From the NCBI GenBank assembly GCA_916613615.1, contig OU744720.1, positions 3,389,749-3,453,748 on the forward strand: DNA of 64,000 nt, written 5' to 3'. This document shows, piece by piece, positions 42,501 to 57,500 of this stretch. How positions within the stretch are numbered: the first letter of the stretch is position 1; the number at the start of each line of letters is the position of its first letter. A model generated the notes under the pieces. The model was not told the origin of the DNA and ran no database searches. It saw nothing but the letters and a program-made list of their open reading frames with translations. The position numbers and the translations under genes were made by a program. The DNA comes from Steromphala cineraria. Its lineage: Eukaryota > Mollusca > Gastropoda > Trochida > Trochidae.

Positions 42501-45500
42501 ATCTGGTTCCAAATATACCACAGAGAGGTTCCTACATAGAACAGTAGACTGGGCGTTATGACGGATAGACTTCCTCAAGACAGATTGTACATTGATGCAG
42601 ATATGACAATATCCTACAATTTGGTCTACAAAATCAAAGAACTCTTTTGTCTATTATAATGGCACAATACAGTATCAGTTAATGACATTACAATAAGATA
42701 ATTCATAATACAGTCGTCCATTATTTTCACCTTTATCCTGCCTGTGTTGAATACAGTTCCCTACAGGTTTCATTCTTTATGCTGTGCATGCTTCCATAGC
42801 TATGACAGGTGTATTGTTCTGTTATCATCAATTTGAGAGCCTTAATTGATTCCCTGAATGTACATTAAATGCAGGCTACATCAGTCCATTAATCTGTCTG
42901 TGTTCACAATATACACAAAGCACACAACAAACACAATACCGTGTTGTCTCGGTATTCTAACACAAACTTTAACTCTTTAAATGCAGAAATTTTACGGAAA
43001 AAGTGTTTCAAAGGGGGTTAGGAGTTTGACCCTCTTGACCACAACCCCCCAATTAATAAAATGCCCTCCCCCTCCCCTGGATTTACCGACCCCTTGTACC
43101 AACATTCTGTGTGGTTTATCTTCATAGTGCCAAGTTCCTGGTAGGGAAACTACTACTTCTTTATTTTAACCTTATTTAGTATGACATTGCCAGAATTGGA
43201 AGTTGTGTCCTTAGGTCAAACGAGTCAACACTTTACCATTAACAAGAGAATTAGTGAGCAAGCTCACTTTTTATACCCCCGCTTCCCTAAGTGATTATAG
43301 AAACTAAGATACAACTACACTTAGTAAGGATTCCTACAAAATTGCAAAACTGTTTTAATTTGTTTTAAAGTCAATGAAAATGCAGATATAGACTTCCTGA
43401 TTGCATGTAAGCTATATAAGCTCTTATGAAACTAACAATGTCTTTTTCAGACATTTATGATTCTTATATAGTCATTATTGTATTAATAAAATCTTCAATG
43501 TCCTTTCAATGTGACTGTATCATAAGAAAGAAGTTAACCATACAAAAATACTGAGAGTACATTGAATGGCTCATCTGAAAAAAAAATATCAGAGTTAAGA
43601 GCGGAACAAAAATGACTTCCTCAAAGAGTCACTTTTACAAGGAGGAAATCGAAATCTTAAAATAATAATGAGAGTGGTCTGACTGAAATAGACAAAAGGC
43701 ATATCTAGGGACCATAGCCATTACATATATACAGTTTTATCACTTCGTAGCGGGGGTATAATAAAAATAACCCTTATTCTGACTACTGTTTTGAACATGC
43801 ACTTTGTGGATGGAATCAAGCTCAATACAAGTAGACAGTATCATATTTGCAAAAAAGTGAAAGTTTATGAAATGTTTCTTTAGAATATTGATTTCATTTC
43901 CCTTACAGCAGTAAAGTTGCCCCCATGCTCTCAAGAGCTCTTCTCTTACAGCAGTAAAGTTGCCCCCATGCTCTCAAGAGCTCTTCTCTTACAGCAGTAA
44001 AGTTGCCCCCATGCTCTCAAGAGCTCTTCTCTTACAGCAGTAAAGTTGCCCCCATGCTCTCAAGAGCTCTTCTCTTACAGCAGTAAAGTTGCCCCCATGC
44101 TCTCAAGAGCTCTTCTCTTACAGCAGTAAAGTTGCCCCCATGCTCTCAAGAGCTCAAACTCAAGCTATCTAGCACAATGCCTGCGTCTAGCTTGTTGTGC
44201 ACCAAGTCTTAATTGTTTTGACAGTTTATTAGTTTACGATTATTACTCCCACTTTGTAGCAAGTTGGTACGACCCTTGAACACGTGGAAGCAGAGAAGAC
44301 AAGTGGTCAAGGGAGGGTGTTACATAACGCCCGGCCGGGTGATAAGAACACGCAACACGCGCCTGCAGTGTACATTATTGATCAGGTGAGATACGGCGCC
44401 AACGGGAGAGGATTACCACAGTGTCAATAAACACCAATAAACAAGTCATGATCATCTAACAAACTGCAGAGCTGAGATTTTGTTATTTCTGTGATTAGAT
44501 TTTGTTTTGTGATTGTTTTTCAACCATGGGATAAGTGATGTAGAGACAATTGATAACTTCACCTGTAATAAAAGTTTGATAAATGTTTTTGGGGTTCTGA
44601 TTTTTTAGACATACATGATGTTTATTTACAGTATCTGCTTAAGAAATGAATGCTGAAGAGCTGACCACTGCAAATGGCTTAAATAATTTATTTTTTGAAT
44701 GAATTATAACATATATTTCTTAAAGATGGATTTGCAATTAAAAATAAGTTTCAATTTCAAGAAACAATAATCAAGATAAAGCAACCCAAATGAACAATCA
44801 ATTTCAGCACTCAACAACTATCAATCATTAAATACTTCCATGTTAATGTGTCAAGCATCATCATAGTATTGTCTGCCCGGTAAACATTAACATTAAAAGC
44901 AATTTACGTTTCATGTGAGAAGCCGACACCATGGAGCTGACAGGAGAAAACTACAAACAAAACATGCATGAAGAAATCAATGGAACTGTGGCAGCAAGTT
45001 GTTGAATATTGGAAGTGGATATTTCAGCAGAAACCACAGAGGATTGAGCTATTGAACAAAAAACAGACGAAGCATTAACGTTCATCACCGTGTGCGGCCA
45101 TCAGCATGATTGGCTTTCATTTACAATGCAAAATACTCTCTAAAATAATTATGGGTTTCAGCCTTTATTAATAGCAACTGGAATGGGCTATAGCAATAAT
45201 GAAACGCTCATTGTCAAATTTATTACGGCATTCTGTAACAAGCCTAATACTGCTGTAATTATTGATTTGCTAGAATGAAAAGGACAACTGAAAAATAATA
45301 AAAGGCTTCTTTCCTTTGATCGAGTGGGGTATATATTGACCAACTTGGACAGCATTGATGAGTAACTTGATGGGTTGGTTGGAACTGAACTGATAACAGT
45401 TAACTCACAAAATATTGATGTACAAAAAAACTAAAATTATTTTATTTACTATTGTTGTCAAAACTGGAGAATATTTATGATTCTATCATAATCATTAATA

Positions 45501-48500
45501 GGTTACTGGTATTCAGAAAGATGTTTGATGATTAATGAATATAACCATTACTTAATCAACTGCAACACTGCTTCCAATTGTCATTTGATTTTCTCTTACA
45601 AGCTGAGGCCTTATATTATACAATAGTTGAAAGTACTTCCCAACCACTATACCACTAGATAAGTATAATCAAACCTACTGTATGTCACATATTATAATTA
45701 ATCAAATACCTTTGAAACAGAAATACAACTAAAGAATTAGCCAACATATATTCTGATGGAGCTTCTACATTCAATAATGACTGGGCTTAGTGTAAAACAA
45801 AAAGGACAGCTACCTTTCAAGTATCTATGTAAACAGTTAATTTTTTCCAGAAATATCTTCAGAGATTAATAGTAAGACTTCAGTGGATATTTTCAGACCC
45901 AGTAACTGCATGCAGGTCATGAAGTCCAGTAAGCAGGTGCCCCTGTATATATATATATATATATTATGCATACATATACATATACACAGTCAGGTCTGTC
46001 AGTCTGGGCCATGTTATGACAGGTGTCAGCCCCTGTGTTATACATGTAATATACAACACGATATGGACGTCAATTGCATGTGGAAAGAAAATCTTGCCTT
46101 ACATATGTTCTGAATTCAGCTAAGACTTGCAAACTATAGCTGAACACACTTAATTGATGCTCTTCATGGAACTTATACAAAATTACATAAAATCTGATTG
46201 AATTTGACATTTCTTTCCGAATTCCATAGAAATAAAACCCAAAAACAACATCATTAGGTTTGGCAATACTATTGGTACAGAAATACATAAATAAAGGTAC
46301 AAAAATAAATTATATAATTCAAAAAAAGAAAAAGCAAACCCGAATATAATAATGTGATATTAAATAGTATTTTGTAGCTAATAAATGTTCTAAAATGGCC
46401 AAACTGATTTGCAATGAGTACGCTGTTTCAAAGCTTGATTTTTTTATCAGACATTAAAGCCCCACTGTCATACTTACATGCAGTTTGTGATGAAATTTAG
46501 CTACCATAAAGAAAAATACACTTCACTCGGTAGACAAATCTTTCGTTGAAAGTTTGATCTCATATTTAAATGTTTTATTAAACAATAAATAGAGGATATC
46601 TGTCTTTTCTTGACAAATACCATGTTTGTCTCATTGAGTGAGGTAGAAAGTTAATATTTTCACAAGTACTTGTCTTCTTATTACAAAAAAAAATGGCCAT
46701 ATTCTTGTTCGGTAGCCGCTTGGAAGGGTCCCTCGTCGCTGTAACAGTGTGACGTCATAAGAGAAATCGTTATGTCAGACCATTGTTTCATTACGTCACA
46801 CTCTTGAACTTGACGTCACCTAAAGGGACCATTCAAGAGGGGTATTTTTTGTGGAAACGAAATTCAGGAGGACTTTCCTGTTTACAGTTATATATGATTA
46901 TTTATGATAATTTCACACTTAATTTCAAATATGTTTGTGCGATTAGCATTTGAGTAGTTCAAGATTAAACAATTTGTCAAAGCATAAAGTGTATCGCTCA
47001 AAAAATAAAAACATCGTGAAATGAAGCCAATCATTGAAGCTACGATAGTAAAATGCATAACTTTTATTATGAATTATTTCTAAATATGCTCCCTTTTATC
47101 AATCAAGTATTTATTTCTTTATTTTGTTTATGAATTAGCATAATACAGCATGTTTGTCTTCTCGCAATGCTAACGTTTCAAAATGGCGGATGAAACGCGA
47201 TCGAGTGGTGCTAAAGATTATTGCCACTCAGAAGAGTGATGATAAAGGTTATCACAACTGTAGCCAGAGAGAAGGTTTATTTCACTGTTAGAACAGAGTA
47301 TCTCACTCTGTAATCTGTATCATATAATAAAATACTTAATTCGACGTTCAAAGTACAGTACCCCCTGCAAAAATGCTTTTAATGAACCTGCTTACGGTGA
47401 CATCATCATAATAATGTGTGTAGGTTTTACACCGCATCCCAGAAGAAAATTTAGCTGTGCACGACAAAGACGGCTTTCAAGCGTATATTTAAATTATGAG
47501 ATGGCCACACTTGATTCGCTTTCATGTTGACATGGTGGGGCTTATGTTTTGGTCATTTTTGCAAACTGTCTCCTATTTAATGAATTTTGGTCCAATCTTC
47601 TCATGGTTGGTCACAAATTATTGCTAAAAATACCACGAACACAGTAAAAATACTTCTTAAAATAGTGCAGTTTGATTATGGGTCTTTAATATAGATGATG
47701 TATTATACTCCTTGTTATGTTCTTGTTCAAGCATTACTGACCCTCAAGATTCACTTGGTAAGATCAGTGAGTTTGATATCTCCCAGTCTACTAAGGCCAA
47801 ACAAAAATAAAAACGTCTTTCTGGTCTTTACATTCAGGTAAAAAGGATGCAATGACACAGATTTTTTTTTTTAATTCCCAATTTTTTTTATTAGTTAACA
47901 TGAAGAAAAAGAAATAAATAAAACCTTTGAATAACTTTTTCACTTCTTCTCTGAAGGCATCCGTGGACAGAAACGAAAACAATTTAAGAGCCTGTGTTTC
48001 AATGTTTTTTCGAGGTCACGAGACTAAATTTCCATTTTTCCCTTGTCAACATTTTGAAAAAGATGCTTCATGCGGGGGTTTGAAACTAACGGGGGTGTTT
48101 CATGTCAGACTGTCAGTCAAGTGTCCTAGACAGGTGTCCAGTGATCAAATGTGTTGAACATGAAATTTTACAAATACAGTGTACCGGTAGTTATTTTATT
48201 GGTAGAATTTAGGACTCTGTTAAAAGCATTCAGTGTCAGAAAGTATGTGTTAAAATTGTTAATACTAAAACCCAAATATCTCAAAGATGAAGGTGACGGG
48301 ACATATTGAGATATTTTATGTGGGCTTCAATGTACAAGACCATAATGATGATATCGTTGTACACATTAAAATTGATTCAGTCTTAATTAGCCAGACACTT
48401 TTGTAATTACGGGTACTTACTAAATGTATTCTAACATTTCAATGAAACTAGTTATTTGGATGACTAGTCATTTCATTTCTCATTTTGCTAGACCAGCTAG

Positions 48501-51500
48501 CGTGTATGTTTTGAGAGAATCAGAATCAGTGGGTTTTTTTCAAATGAATTTCAAATTCTCATTTTCAATATACTCAATCCCTGTCCTGCCTTCTTATAAA
48601 GAACAGTCAAACCAATCTAGCCACAGGGTATTCAATACTTATTCAAGACATAAAGGAAGGCAACTAAAAATCGCAATTTTGTTACAAAAAATAAATTAAA
48701 AACTACCCGGTATATAATGAATCATAAGGTACCAACTTTTTTTTTATGTGTAAGAACTAGATGAGGAAAAAGGAAGTAGACGTGTCTTTTAGATAAACAA
48801 TCATGAATTATTAAATTTTTATACAAAATAGTAATTCCTGAAAAATTTCAAGCCACCATGAGCTAAACAGTACAATGTAACAGTTCAGGGATGTGTTAAT
48901 GCTTGAATAAGAGGCAAACAGCAAAAAAGTGTGTTTTAAGTACTGTTGAAATTCATCATCATCAGTAATTATCCATGTTGCTGATTCAAAGTTATCAAAT
49001 TATATAAAACAAATCAAGGGACTAGATACTACACAAATCTATCTATTCCACTTTCTTGAGTATCTTCATACGATAAATGTAATTACGGCAAAAACGCTTA
49101 CTGAAAACCTGGAAAAAGAGGCAAAAAATATGTGTATGTGATGCACTGTGATGTTCCCCGCCCCAACTAATCAAATCTCATCACCTTAGCTTTATTTGCC
49201 AGGGACATTCCACAAAAATAAATTTTAATAATTAAGAAGAAATAAGTAGTCTGAGGAGTAAAAAGGTCCACTCCATCTATGTGTCAAACATTATTCTAAG
49301 TCTCAGAAAATTCTAATGAAAATTTTGAAATAGAGGCCAGAAAGTTACCCTAACCCCCACAATATGTAGTGAGTTCAAATTGTTTAATTGAAACAGAAAA
49401 AAAGTAGGAACAGGCAGCACTTCACCACTAAATCTAACCACATACCAAGATAAGTAAAAGAAATATTGAACAGTTTATGACATATTGCCAGAGACATAAT
49501 GTTTTTTGATCCGTCTGTTATTCTATTTGTATGTAAAAAAAACCTTTTAAAATAAAATGAAACGTTTTTAAAGAAACTTACACGATTTATGATCAATGAT
49601 ATATATGACTACAACAACTCGCATAGTGTCTCTTTTGAGATAGGCCACTGTTAATGGCTGGAATATTGCCAAATCGGCGTTAAACAATAACACACTCACT
49701 ATCTTTAAAGCTATAGTTACCTACCTTGAGAGGGAAAAACTGATCATCCATCTTGCCGAGTCCAAGGCATCCCTGTCGGTTCTTCCCCCACGTGTACACG
49801 TCCCCCGTGTCTGAAGTTGAGCAACATAGTGGCTGATTGACTTTCACATTGTTTAATTTCTTATAATGGCAATGATAAGATCTCTCAAGAATGAATACTA
49901 GTATCACTCTCTGGAAGATTTTGATAAATAGAAATATTTAGCGGGATAGCTCAGTCGGCAAGAGCGCCGGTCTCACGTTGCTGAGGTCCGGGGTTCGAAT
50001 CCCATCCAGGCCAAGGTGTAAAAGCCTAGAGTTCACCGCTGTTAGAACTCTATAAGTGTCACCCTGGAGCCCTAGTGTGTAGTGCAACAAAAACTGCGCA
50101 CGTAAAAGATCCCACGAATTCATGTCAGTGGCTGAATGGTGGATACATGAACATGTGCATACGCCGAGCTGACGGTTATCAGCGTTCAGCAGTGTTGGAC
50201 AAACTGCTGTGACTATGTGTCTCAGTTCACCCAGCTGTGAATGGGTACCCTGTGAGGCATAGAATGGTCCCTAACCTGAGCTACATATGGATGCCGGTTG
50301 AATACTCCCCAGGGAGTTGAATTGCAAATGATCGGACAGTGAAAGAATGCCATTGACCAGGGAAAACAATGTAAGCGCCTTGAGCAACCACGAGTGGATG
50401 GATATGTGCGCTATATAAATATTCATATAATAATATAATAAGCTAATTTTAATTGAGAAATACCATTTGTTTCATTTATCATTTTGCCCTGTCTGTACTT
50501 TTGTATATATGCATTTACCACACCTCTCTGTTTCTCTGATAACCCAATCATTTCTTTTATAAAAAAAAAGTTAAATCAAAATCAAATTGATTGCAGGACT
50601 GAAGTAATTTATTGAACATTATTTTGCATGATCTTTTTCTTTTGAGCCCACTTTAGGCTGTCATGAGTTACCTAAAGAACCAAAATAAACTATAACGGCC
50701 CAATTGAATTTACGATGTGTATGTCATAGTAGGAAGCCATGATGAATCTGTATGTCATAGTAGGAAGCCATGATGAATCTGTATATCATAGTAGGAAGCC
50801 ATGATGAATCTGTATGTCATAGTAGGAAGCCATGATGAATCTGTATGTCATAGTAGGAAGCCATGATGAATCTGTATGTCATAGTATGGAGCCATGATGA
50901 TTCTGTATGTCATAGTATGAAGCCATGATGAATCTGTATATCATAGTAGGAAGCCATGATGAATCTGTATGTCATAGAAGGAAACCATGATGAATCTGTA
51001 TGTCATAGAAGGAAACCATGATGAATCTGTATGTCATAGTAGGAAGCCATGATGAATCTGTATGTCATAGTAGGAAGCCATGATGAATCTGTATGTCATA
51101 GAAGGAAACCATGATGAATCTGTATGTCATAGAAGGAAACCATGATGAATCTGTATGTCATAGTAGGAAGCCATGATGAATCTGTATGTCATAGTATGGA
51201 GCCATGATGAATCTGTATGTCATAGTATGAAGCCAGAATAAATCTGTATGTCATAGAAGGAAACCATGATGAATCTGTATGTCATAGTAGGAAGCCATGA
51301 TGAATCTGTATGTCATAGTATGAAGCCAGAATAAATCTGTATGTCATAGAAGGAAACCATGATGAATCTGTATGTCATAGTAGGAAGCCATGATGAATCT
51401 GTATGTCATAGAAGGAAACCATGATGAATCTGTATGTCATAGAAGGAAACCATGATGAATCTGTATGTCATAGTAGGAAGCCATGATGAATCTGTATGTC

Positions 51501-54500
51501 ATAGTAGGAAGCCATGATGAATCTGTATGTCATAGAAGGAAACCATGATGAATCTGTATGTCATAGAAGGAAACCATGATGAATCTGTATGTCATAGAAG
51601 GAAACCATGATGAATCTGTATGTCATAGTAGGAAGCCATGATGAATCTGTATGTCATAGTAGGAAGCCATGATGAATCTGTATGTCATAGTATGAAGCCA
51701 GAATAAATCTGTATGTCATAGAAGGAAACCATGATGAATCTGTATGTCATAGTAGGAAGCCATGATGAATCTGTATGTCATAGTATGAAGCCATGATGAA
51801 TCTGTATGTCATAGTATGAAGCCATGATGATTCTGTATGTCATAGTATGAAGCCAGAATAAATCTGTATGTCATAGTAGGAAGCCAGGATGAATCTGTAT
51901 GTCATAGTATGAAGCCAGGATGATTCTGTATGTCATAGTATGAAGCCAGGATAAATCTGTATGTCATAGAAGGAAGCCATGATGAATCTGTATGTAATAG
52001 TATGAAGCCAGAATAAATCTGTATGTCATAGTAGGAAGCCAGGATGAATCTGTATGTCATAGTATGAAGCCATGATGATTCTGTATGTCATAGTATGAAG
52101 CCAGGATAAATCTGTATGTCATAGTAGGAAGCCAGGATGAATCTGTATGTCATAGTATGAAGCCATGATGAATCTGTATGTCATAGTATGAAGCCATGAT
52201 GATTCTGTATGTCATAGTATGAAGCCAGAATAAATCTGTATGTCATAGTAGGAAGCCAGGATGAATCTGTATGTCATAGTATGAAGCCAGGATGATTCTG
52301 TATGTCATAGTATGAAGCCAGGATAAATCTGTATGTCATAGTATGAAGCCAGGATGAATCTGTATGTCATAGTATGAAACCAGGATAAATCTGTATGTCA
52401 TAGTATGAAACCAGGATGATTCTGTATGTCATAGTATGAAGCCAGGATGATTCTGTATGTCATAGTATGAAGCCAGGATAAATCTGTATGTCATAGTATG
52501 AAGCCAGGATAAATCTGTATGTCATAGTATGAAGCCAGGATGAATCTGTATGTCATAGTATGAAGCCATGATGAATCTGTATGTCATAGTATGAAGCCAT
52601 GATGATTCTGTATGTCATAGTATGAAGCCAGAATAAATCTGTATGTCATAGTAGGAAGCCAGGATGAATCTGTATGTCATAGTATGAAGCCAGGATGATT
52701 CTGTATGTCATAGTATGAAGCCAGGATAAATCTGTATGTCATAGAAGGAAGCCATGATGAATCTGTATGTAATAGTATGAAGCCAGGATGAATCTGTATG
52801 TCATAGTATGAAACCAGGATAAATCTGTATGTCATAGTAGGAAGCCAGGATAAATATGTATGTCATAGTATGAAGCCAGGATGAATCTGTATGTCATAGC
52901 AGGGAGCCAGGATAAATCTGTATGTCATAGTATGAAGCCAGGATAAATCTGTATGTCATAGTATGAAGCCAGGATGATTCTGTATGTCATAGTATGAAGC
53001 CAGGATGAATCTGTGTGTCATAGAAGGAAGCCATGATGAATCTGTATGTCATAGTAGGAAGCCAGGATAAATATGTATGTCATAGTATGAAGCCAGGATA
53101 AATCTGTATGTCATAGCAGGAAGCCAGGATGAATCTGTATGTCATAGTATGAAGCCAGGATAAATCTGTATGTCATAGTAGGAAGCCATGATGAATCTGT
53201 ATGTCATAGTAGGAAGCCATGATGAATCTGTATGTCATAGTAGGAAGCCATGATGAATCTGTATGTCATAGTAGGAAGCCATGGTGAATCTGTATGTCAT
53301 AGTAGGAAGCCATGATTAATCTGTATGTCATAGTATGAAGCCAGGATGATTCTGTATGTCATAGTATGAAGCCAGGATGAATCTGTGTGTCATAGAAGGA
53401 AGCCATGATGAATCTGTATGTCATAGTAGGAAGCCAGGATAAATATGTATGTCATAGCAGGAAGCCAGGATGAATCTGTATGTCATAGTAGGAAGCCAGG
53501 ATAAATATGTATGTCATAGTATGAAGCCAGGATAAATCTGTATGTCATAGCAGGAAGCCAGGATGAATCTGTATGTCATAGTATGAAGCCAGGATAAATC
53601 TGTATGTCATAGTAGGAAGCCATGATGAATCTGTATGTCATAGTAGGAAGCCATGATGATTCTGTATGTCATAGTTGGAAGCCAGGATAAATCTGTATAT
53701 CATAGTATGACACCAAGATAAATTTTGTATGCACACACCTGTTAGAGCCACAAAATGGCCCATTCCACACTTGATATCTGTAACTTTAGAAGCCGACTGT
53801 AGCTCGTTATGTCCAAAAAGAGTTCGAGGAATGTGCTCTGGTTGGTCCGAGGCTTCAAGATTAGGTCCTTTACCCAGGATACCGAACCCCCAGACAAACA
53901 CGTCACCAGCGTCTGAGAGAAAGATGATAAAAAATATCATTGGTATGATCAAACATATGCCATTTGATAGCCTATGAAATGCAACAAAATGAACCACAAA
54001 TCCTAGCTACATTATTTCTTAAATAGCAACACGGTCAAGATAAGTATGCTTATTACGATATCTTCTTTATCATTAAAGCCAATCCAAGGTTCAAGCTACC
54101 TACCATTGAGGACGGCACAGACTGAGCCCCCGACAGCTGATTGGACGATTTTGCCACACCGCTGTAGTGGGAGATGTCTTGGGACGGACACCTGGGCATG
54201 TTCTGTTACCATGGCGAGCTGGTTGTACTCAGAGTTACCCCATCCAAACACGTCACCTTTCTCTGGTGTTAAAACAGAGTAAAACAGATTTGGGTATTCC
54301 ATTAAAGGACATCCTCTTTAGTTTTCTGTCTGATAGAATTCTCTACAGAGCATTCTCTTTGTCATTTTTTTTTGTGGTACCACCAGTGGTATCAGGTATT
54401 TTTATCTAATCTTTAGGGAAACCCTTTCTAGATATGTAATGATTTTAGTCTTGATGAAAATAGGATATAACCTGACAAGAGGTATAGATAATAACAAATA

Positions 54501-57500
54501 CTCAGAGTTGTGAGTTGTAAACCTAACAAGTGTTACAAGTAAACAAGTCCAGTTACCTGACACAGCCAGCACACAGTCCGCAGAGGAGGAAAGGGAGATA
54601 ATCCTCTCTCCCTCGATGTCTCCTCTCACCAGGGTCGGGCTCGACACATTCTTGTAGGTCTCCAGTCCTGGAGCAAAGATTACAGCATTAAAGGGTTATC
54701 AATGTAAACCTAAAAATAAGGAAAGAAAGCCATGACTTTTCCCTTCCTTAAAATAATTAAAATCATAGCATGTAGTTGTGTTATGAAGATTTGGGCTGCA
54801 TGTGGGTAGAAGAATCTGTTCAATAATAACATAACTTTGTACAACATAACTGATCTTTGAAACCTGAATACGCAACAGAGGTAACACAAACCTACAAGGA
54901 CCAATGAAAGACAGACATTATTGTTCCCCTCCATGAAATAATAGAAATCCATTCAATATACAAGTATATCAGGTATCACATTGTGAAAGATCCTTCCAAC
55001 ATATGCCATGTCTTACACATAAACAGTGAATTAAGACACACCTGTCTGTCCGTCCGCTCCCAAACCACAACTGTACACCTGTCCGTCTTCCGTCAGAAAC
55101 ATTGTGTGGTCCTGCCCACACACAACCTGTAACATGGCATTTTATAATAAAAATTTATTTTATCAATAAAGAATTTATCAGTATAAATGTTGAATCCAAA
55201 AAAGATCTCTAACAGCATTAGTAAACTGACCCCTAATCTTTATATTCTATTACAGTGAATATCTGTTAATCAGGTTAGCTTTCCAGTGTACCACTCAATA
55301 TATGAAGCTCAAGTCCTTTCTATGTTCTGAAGATATATGTTGCAGAGGTGGTACGGAAGCATATGGGCCTACAGCAAAGCTTGTAGCTTCACACTTAAGA
55401 CTGTCAGGAGTGTAACACCTCTCACCTGTGAAACATTGTCTGGCAGACCGAGGACGCGGTTGATGGTCGGGTTGTGTGCGTAGACTTCATCCTCCACCAT
55501 CGCTCTCCCACACTGACCACTCGAGTTGTTGCCTAGGCTAAACACTGGAAGAGACATTGGGTCATAGATAATTAATTAGTAATGATACAAATAATAAGTA
55601 ATACAAATAAAGATGGAAACTCTTTCTGCGTGATGGCACAATGGCACAGTGCAGCACCTGTTTTATCCTTATAATGCTAAGCAACCTGTAAAGTAGCAAC
55701 ATCTCTTATTTTTCAAAGTCTTTTACCATGGTGCGGACCAGAATCAAACAGGGTCCGAGGTGAAGAGCTAACCTTTATCAACTGAGCTAATTCCCCAGAT
55801 GAACAGATATTTACCTTTATCCTATCAGTTATAATCTACATGTAAGAGTTTTTGATCCAGAAAGGAAAATTCTGGTGGTGTAGCCAGGCGTAGGTTTCCA
55901 AACAACTTCAAATTATTGTTTTGTGGATAAGACATTATGCTTTCATCTTTAGCATTGAGTATTTAATAAATGAACAGACAAAGGTAAGCATCCATAGAAT
56001 GTGTAGCGTAGAAAAAAAAAAAAGTTTAAGATTAGAACATAAATTGTTCAATTTCCCAAGGGCACATATAATATTTATGACATGAGCAATGGTTTCCACA
56101 GGAGATATCGCTTGTGAAAGATCAACTGATACCTCCTAGAGATTCTCTACATCTTTTTTCTTGAATACAGAGACAGTTGTCTCTTATGCTTTACTGAGAC
56201 TTGGCTAAACGGAGATATTAATAATTCATCATTGTCCCTAACTGGATTTGGCGAACCAATTAGAGCAGATAGAGATGTGAATTCTTCAGGAAAACTTCAT
56301 GGAGGCGGTTTGTGCATGTTTGTGAACACAAACTGGTGCAAGCAGTACGTCATACGAGAGACAATATGCAACCCGTACATCGAATTGCTTTCTGTGTCTT
56401 TCAGACCTTACTATTTGTCAAATATTTATTGTCCTTGTCTACATTCCGCCCAGCGCAAATGCTAAGACATCTTCAGAAACCATTTTCCAACACGTACAGA
56501 AACTAGAAAATATATCTCCAGAGGCCCCAAAATTTGTGCTTGGTGATTTTAATAAATGTTCTCTGAAATCTAATCTTCCAAACTATGAACAATATGTGGA
56601 TTGTCATACTAGAAGGAACAAAACCTTGGACCTTTGCTATGGTAACATCAAAGGCGCCTACAAAGCCGTTGACAAGCCACCACTTGGGTCTTTCGAACAT
56701 AATACAGTGCACCTCCTCCCATGCTACAAACAGAACATCAAGACAGGAAAGCCTGAAATAAAGACAATCAAGTCCTGGAACCCAGATTCTATCCAACAAC
56801 TACAAGGCTGTTTTGAGTGCACAGACTGGGATACACTGATGGCCAGGAGTTCCGACCCTGATCAGCTGACGGACACCATTACAAGTTATATAAACTTTTG
56901 TGTTGATTCTGTTATACCTACTAAAACTATCAAAATATTCCCCAACAATAAACCTTGGGTTACAAAAGATATGAAAAGCCTTCTAAACAAGAAGAAAAGA
57001 GCGTACTGTAAAGGGGACAAGCATTCAGAAAGATATTTCCTTGCAAATAAAGAAATGTAAAGATGAGTTTAAACGCAAAGTCGAGAAGGAGTTCTGCTGT
57101 GGTAATACACGGAAAATGTGGAATAGCTTAAAGACTATGACTCGAAGTGATAAAAAGAGGGAACAGATATATTCATCCAACGCTAAGTCTTTCGCTGAAG
57201 ACTTAAATTCATTCTATGCTAGATTTGATGATAAAGATTTTTCAAAGGATTTAAAACAGGAATTTGATTCTCCAGTCTTTATAAACACCTCCGCAAACGA
57301 CCTCAGTATTTGTGTAGACAATGTAAAATCATGTTTTACTAAAATCAATATTCGGAAAGCGTCAGGACCAGATCATTTACAAGGAATTGTTTTGAAGTCA
57401 TGTGCGGATCAACTCTCCCCGCTTTTTTGTAAGCTTTATCAGGCCTCTCTCGACGCCCATAGAATACCAAAGATATGGAAGACATCTACAGTGGTACCAG

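Larger units (their letters stand above)
39546..49724 (-). other. RCC1L intron 10
   Basis: 10.2 kb intron. Holds the 40.1 kb repeat, foldback copy 3, the element at 43271, the 43-bp minisatellite and the TTAA element at 46458. Open frames of up to 110 codons near 42077-42409 have no recognisable content. Confidence 0.75.

Noticed and set aside
42077..42578. Minus-strand frames of 78-110 codons as an extra RCC1L exon or a gene
   Set aside because: No domain, no phase-compatible splice sites, and RCC1L is already complete at 464 residues.
43902..44157. Acceptor-like cttacagcag in the 43-bp minisatellite as decoy splice sites
   Set aside because: They read on the plus strand while the surrounding intron belongs to the minus-strand gene RCC1L.
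49940..50010. Possible tRNA gene
   Set aside because: A and B boxes are present, but there is no paired acceptor stem and the sequence runs into a 500-bp SINE body.
50713..53730. CRISPR-like array
   Set aside because: Units are contiguous 31-bp repeats without unique spacers, inside a eukaryotic intron: a minisatellite.
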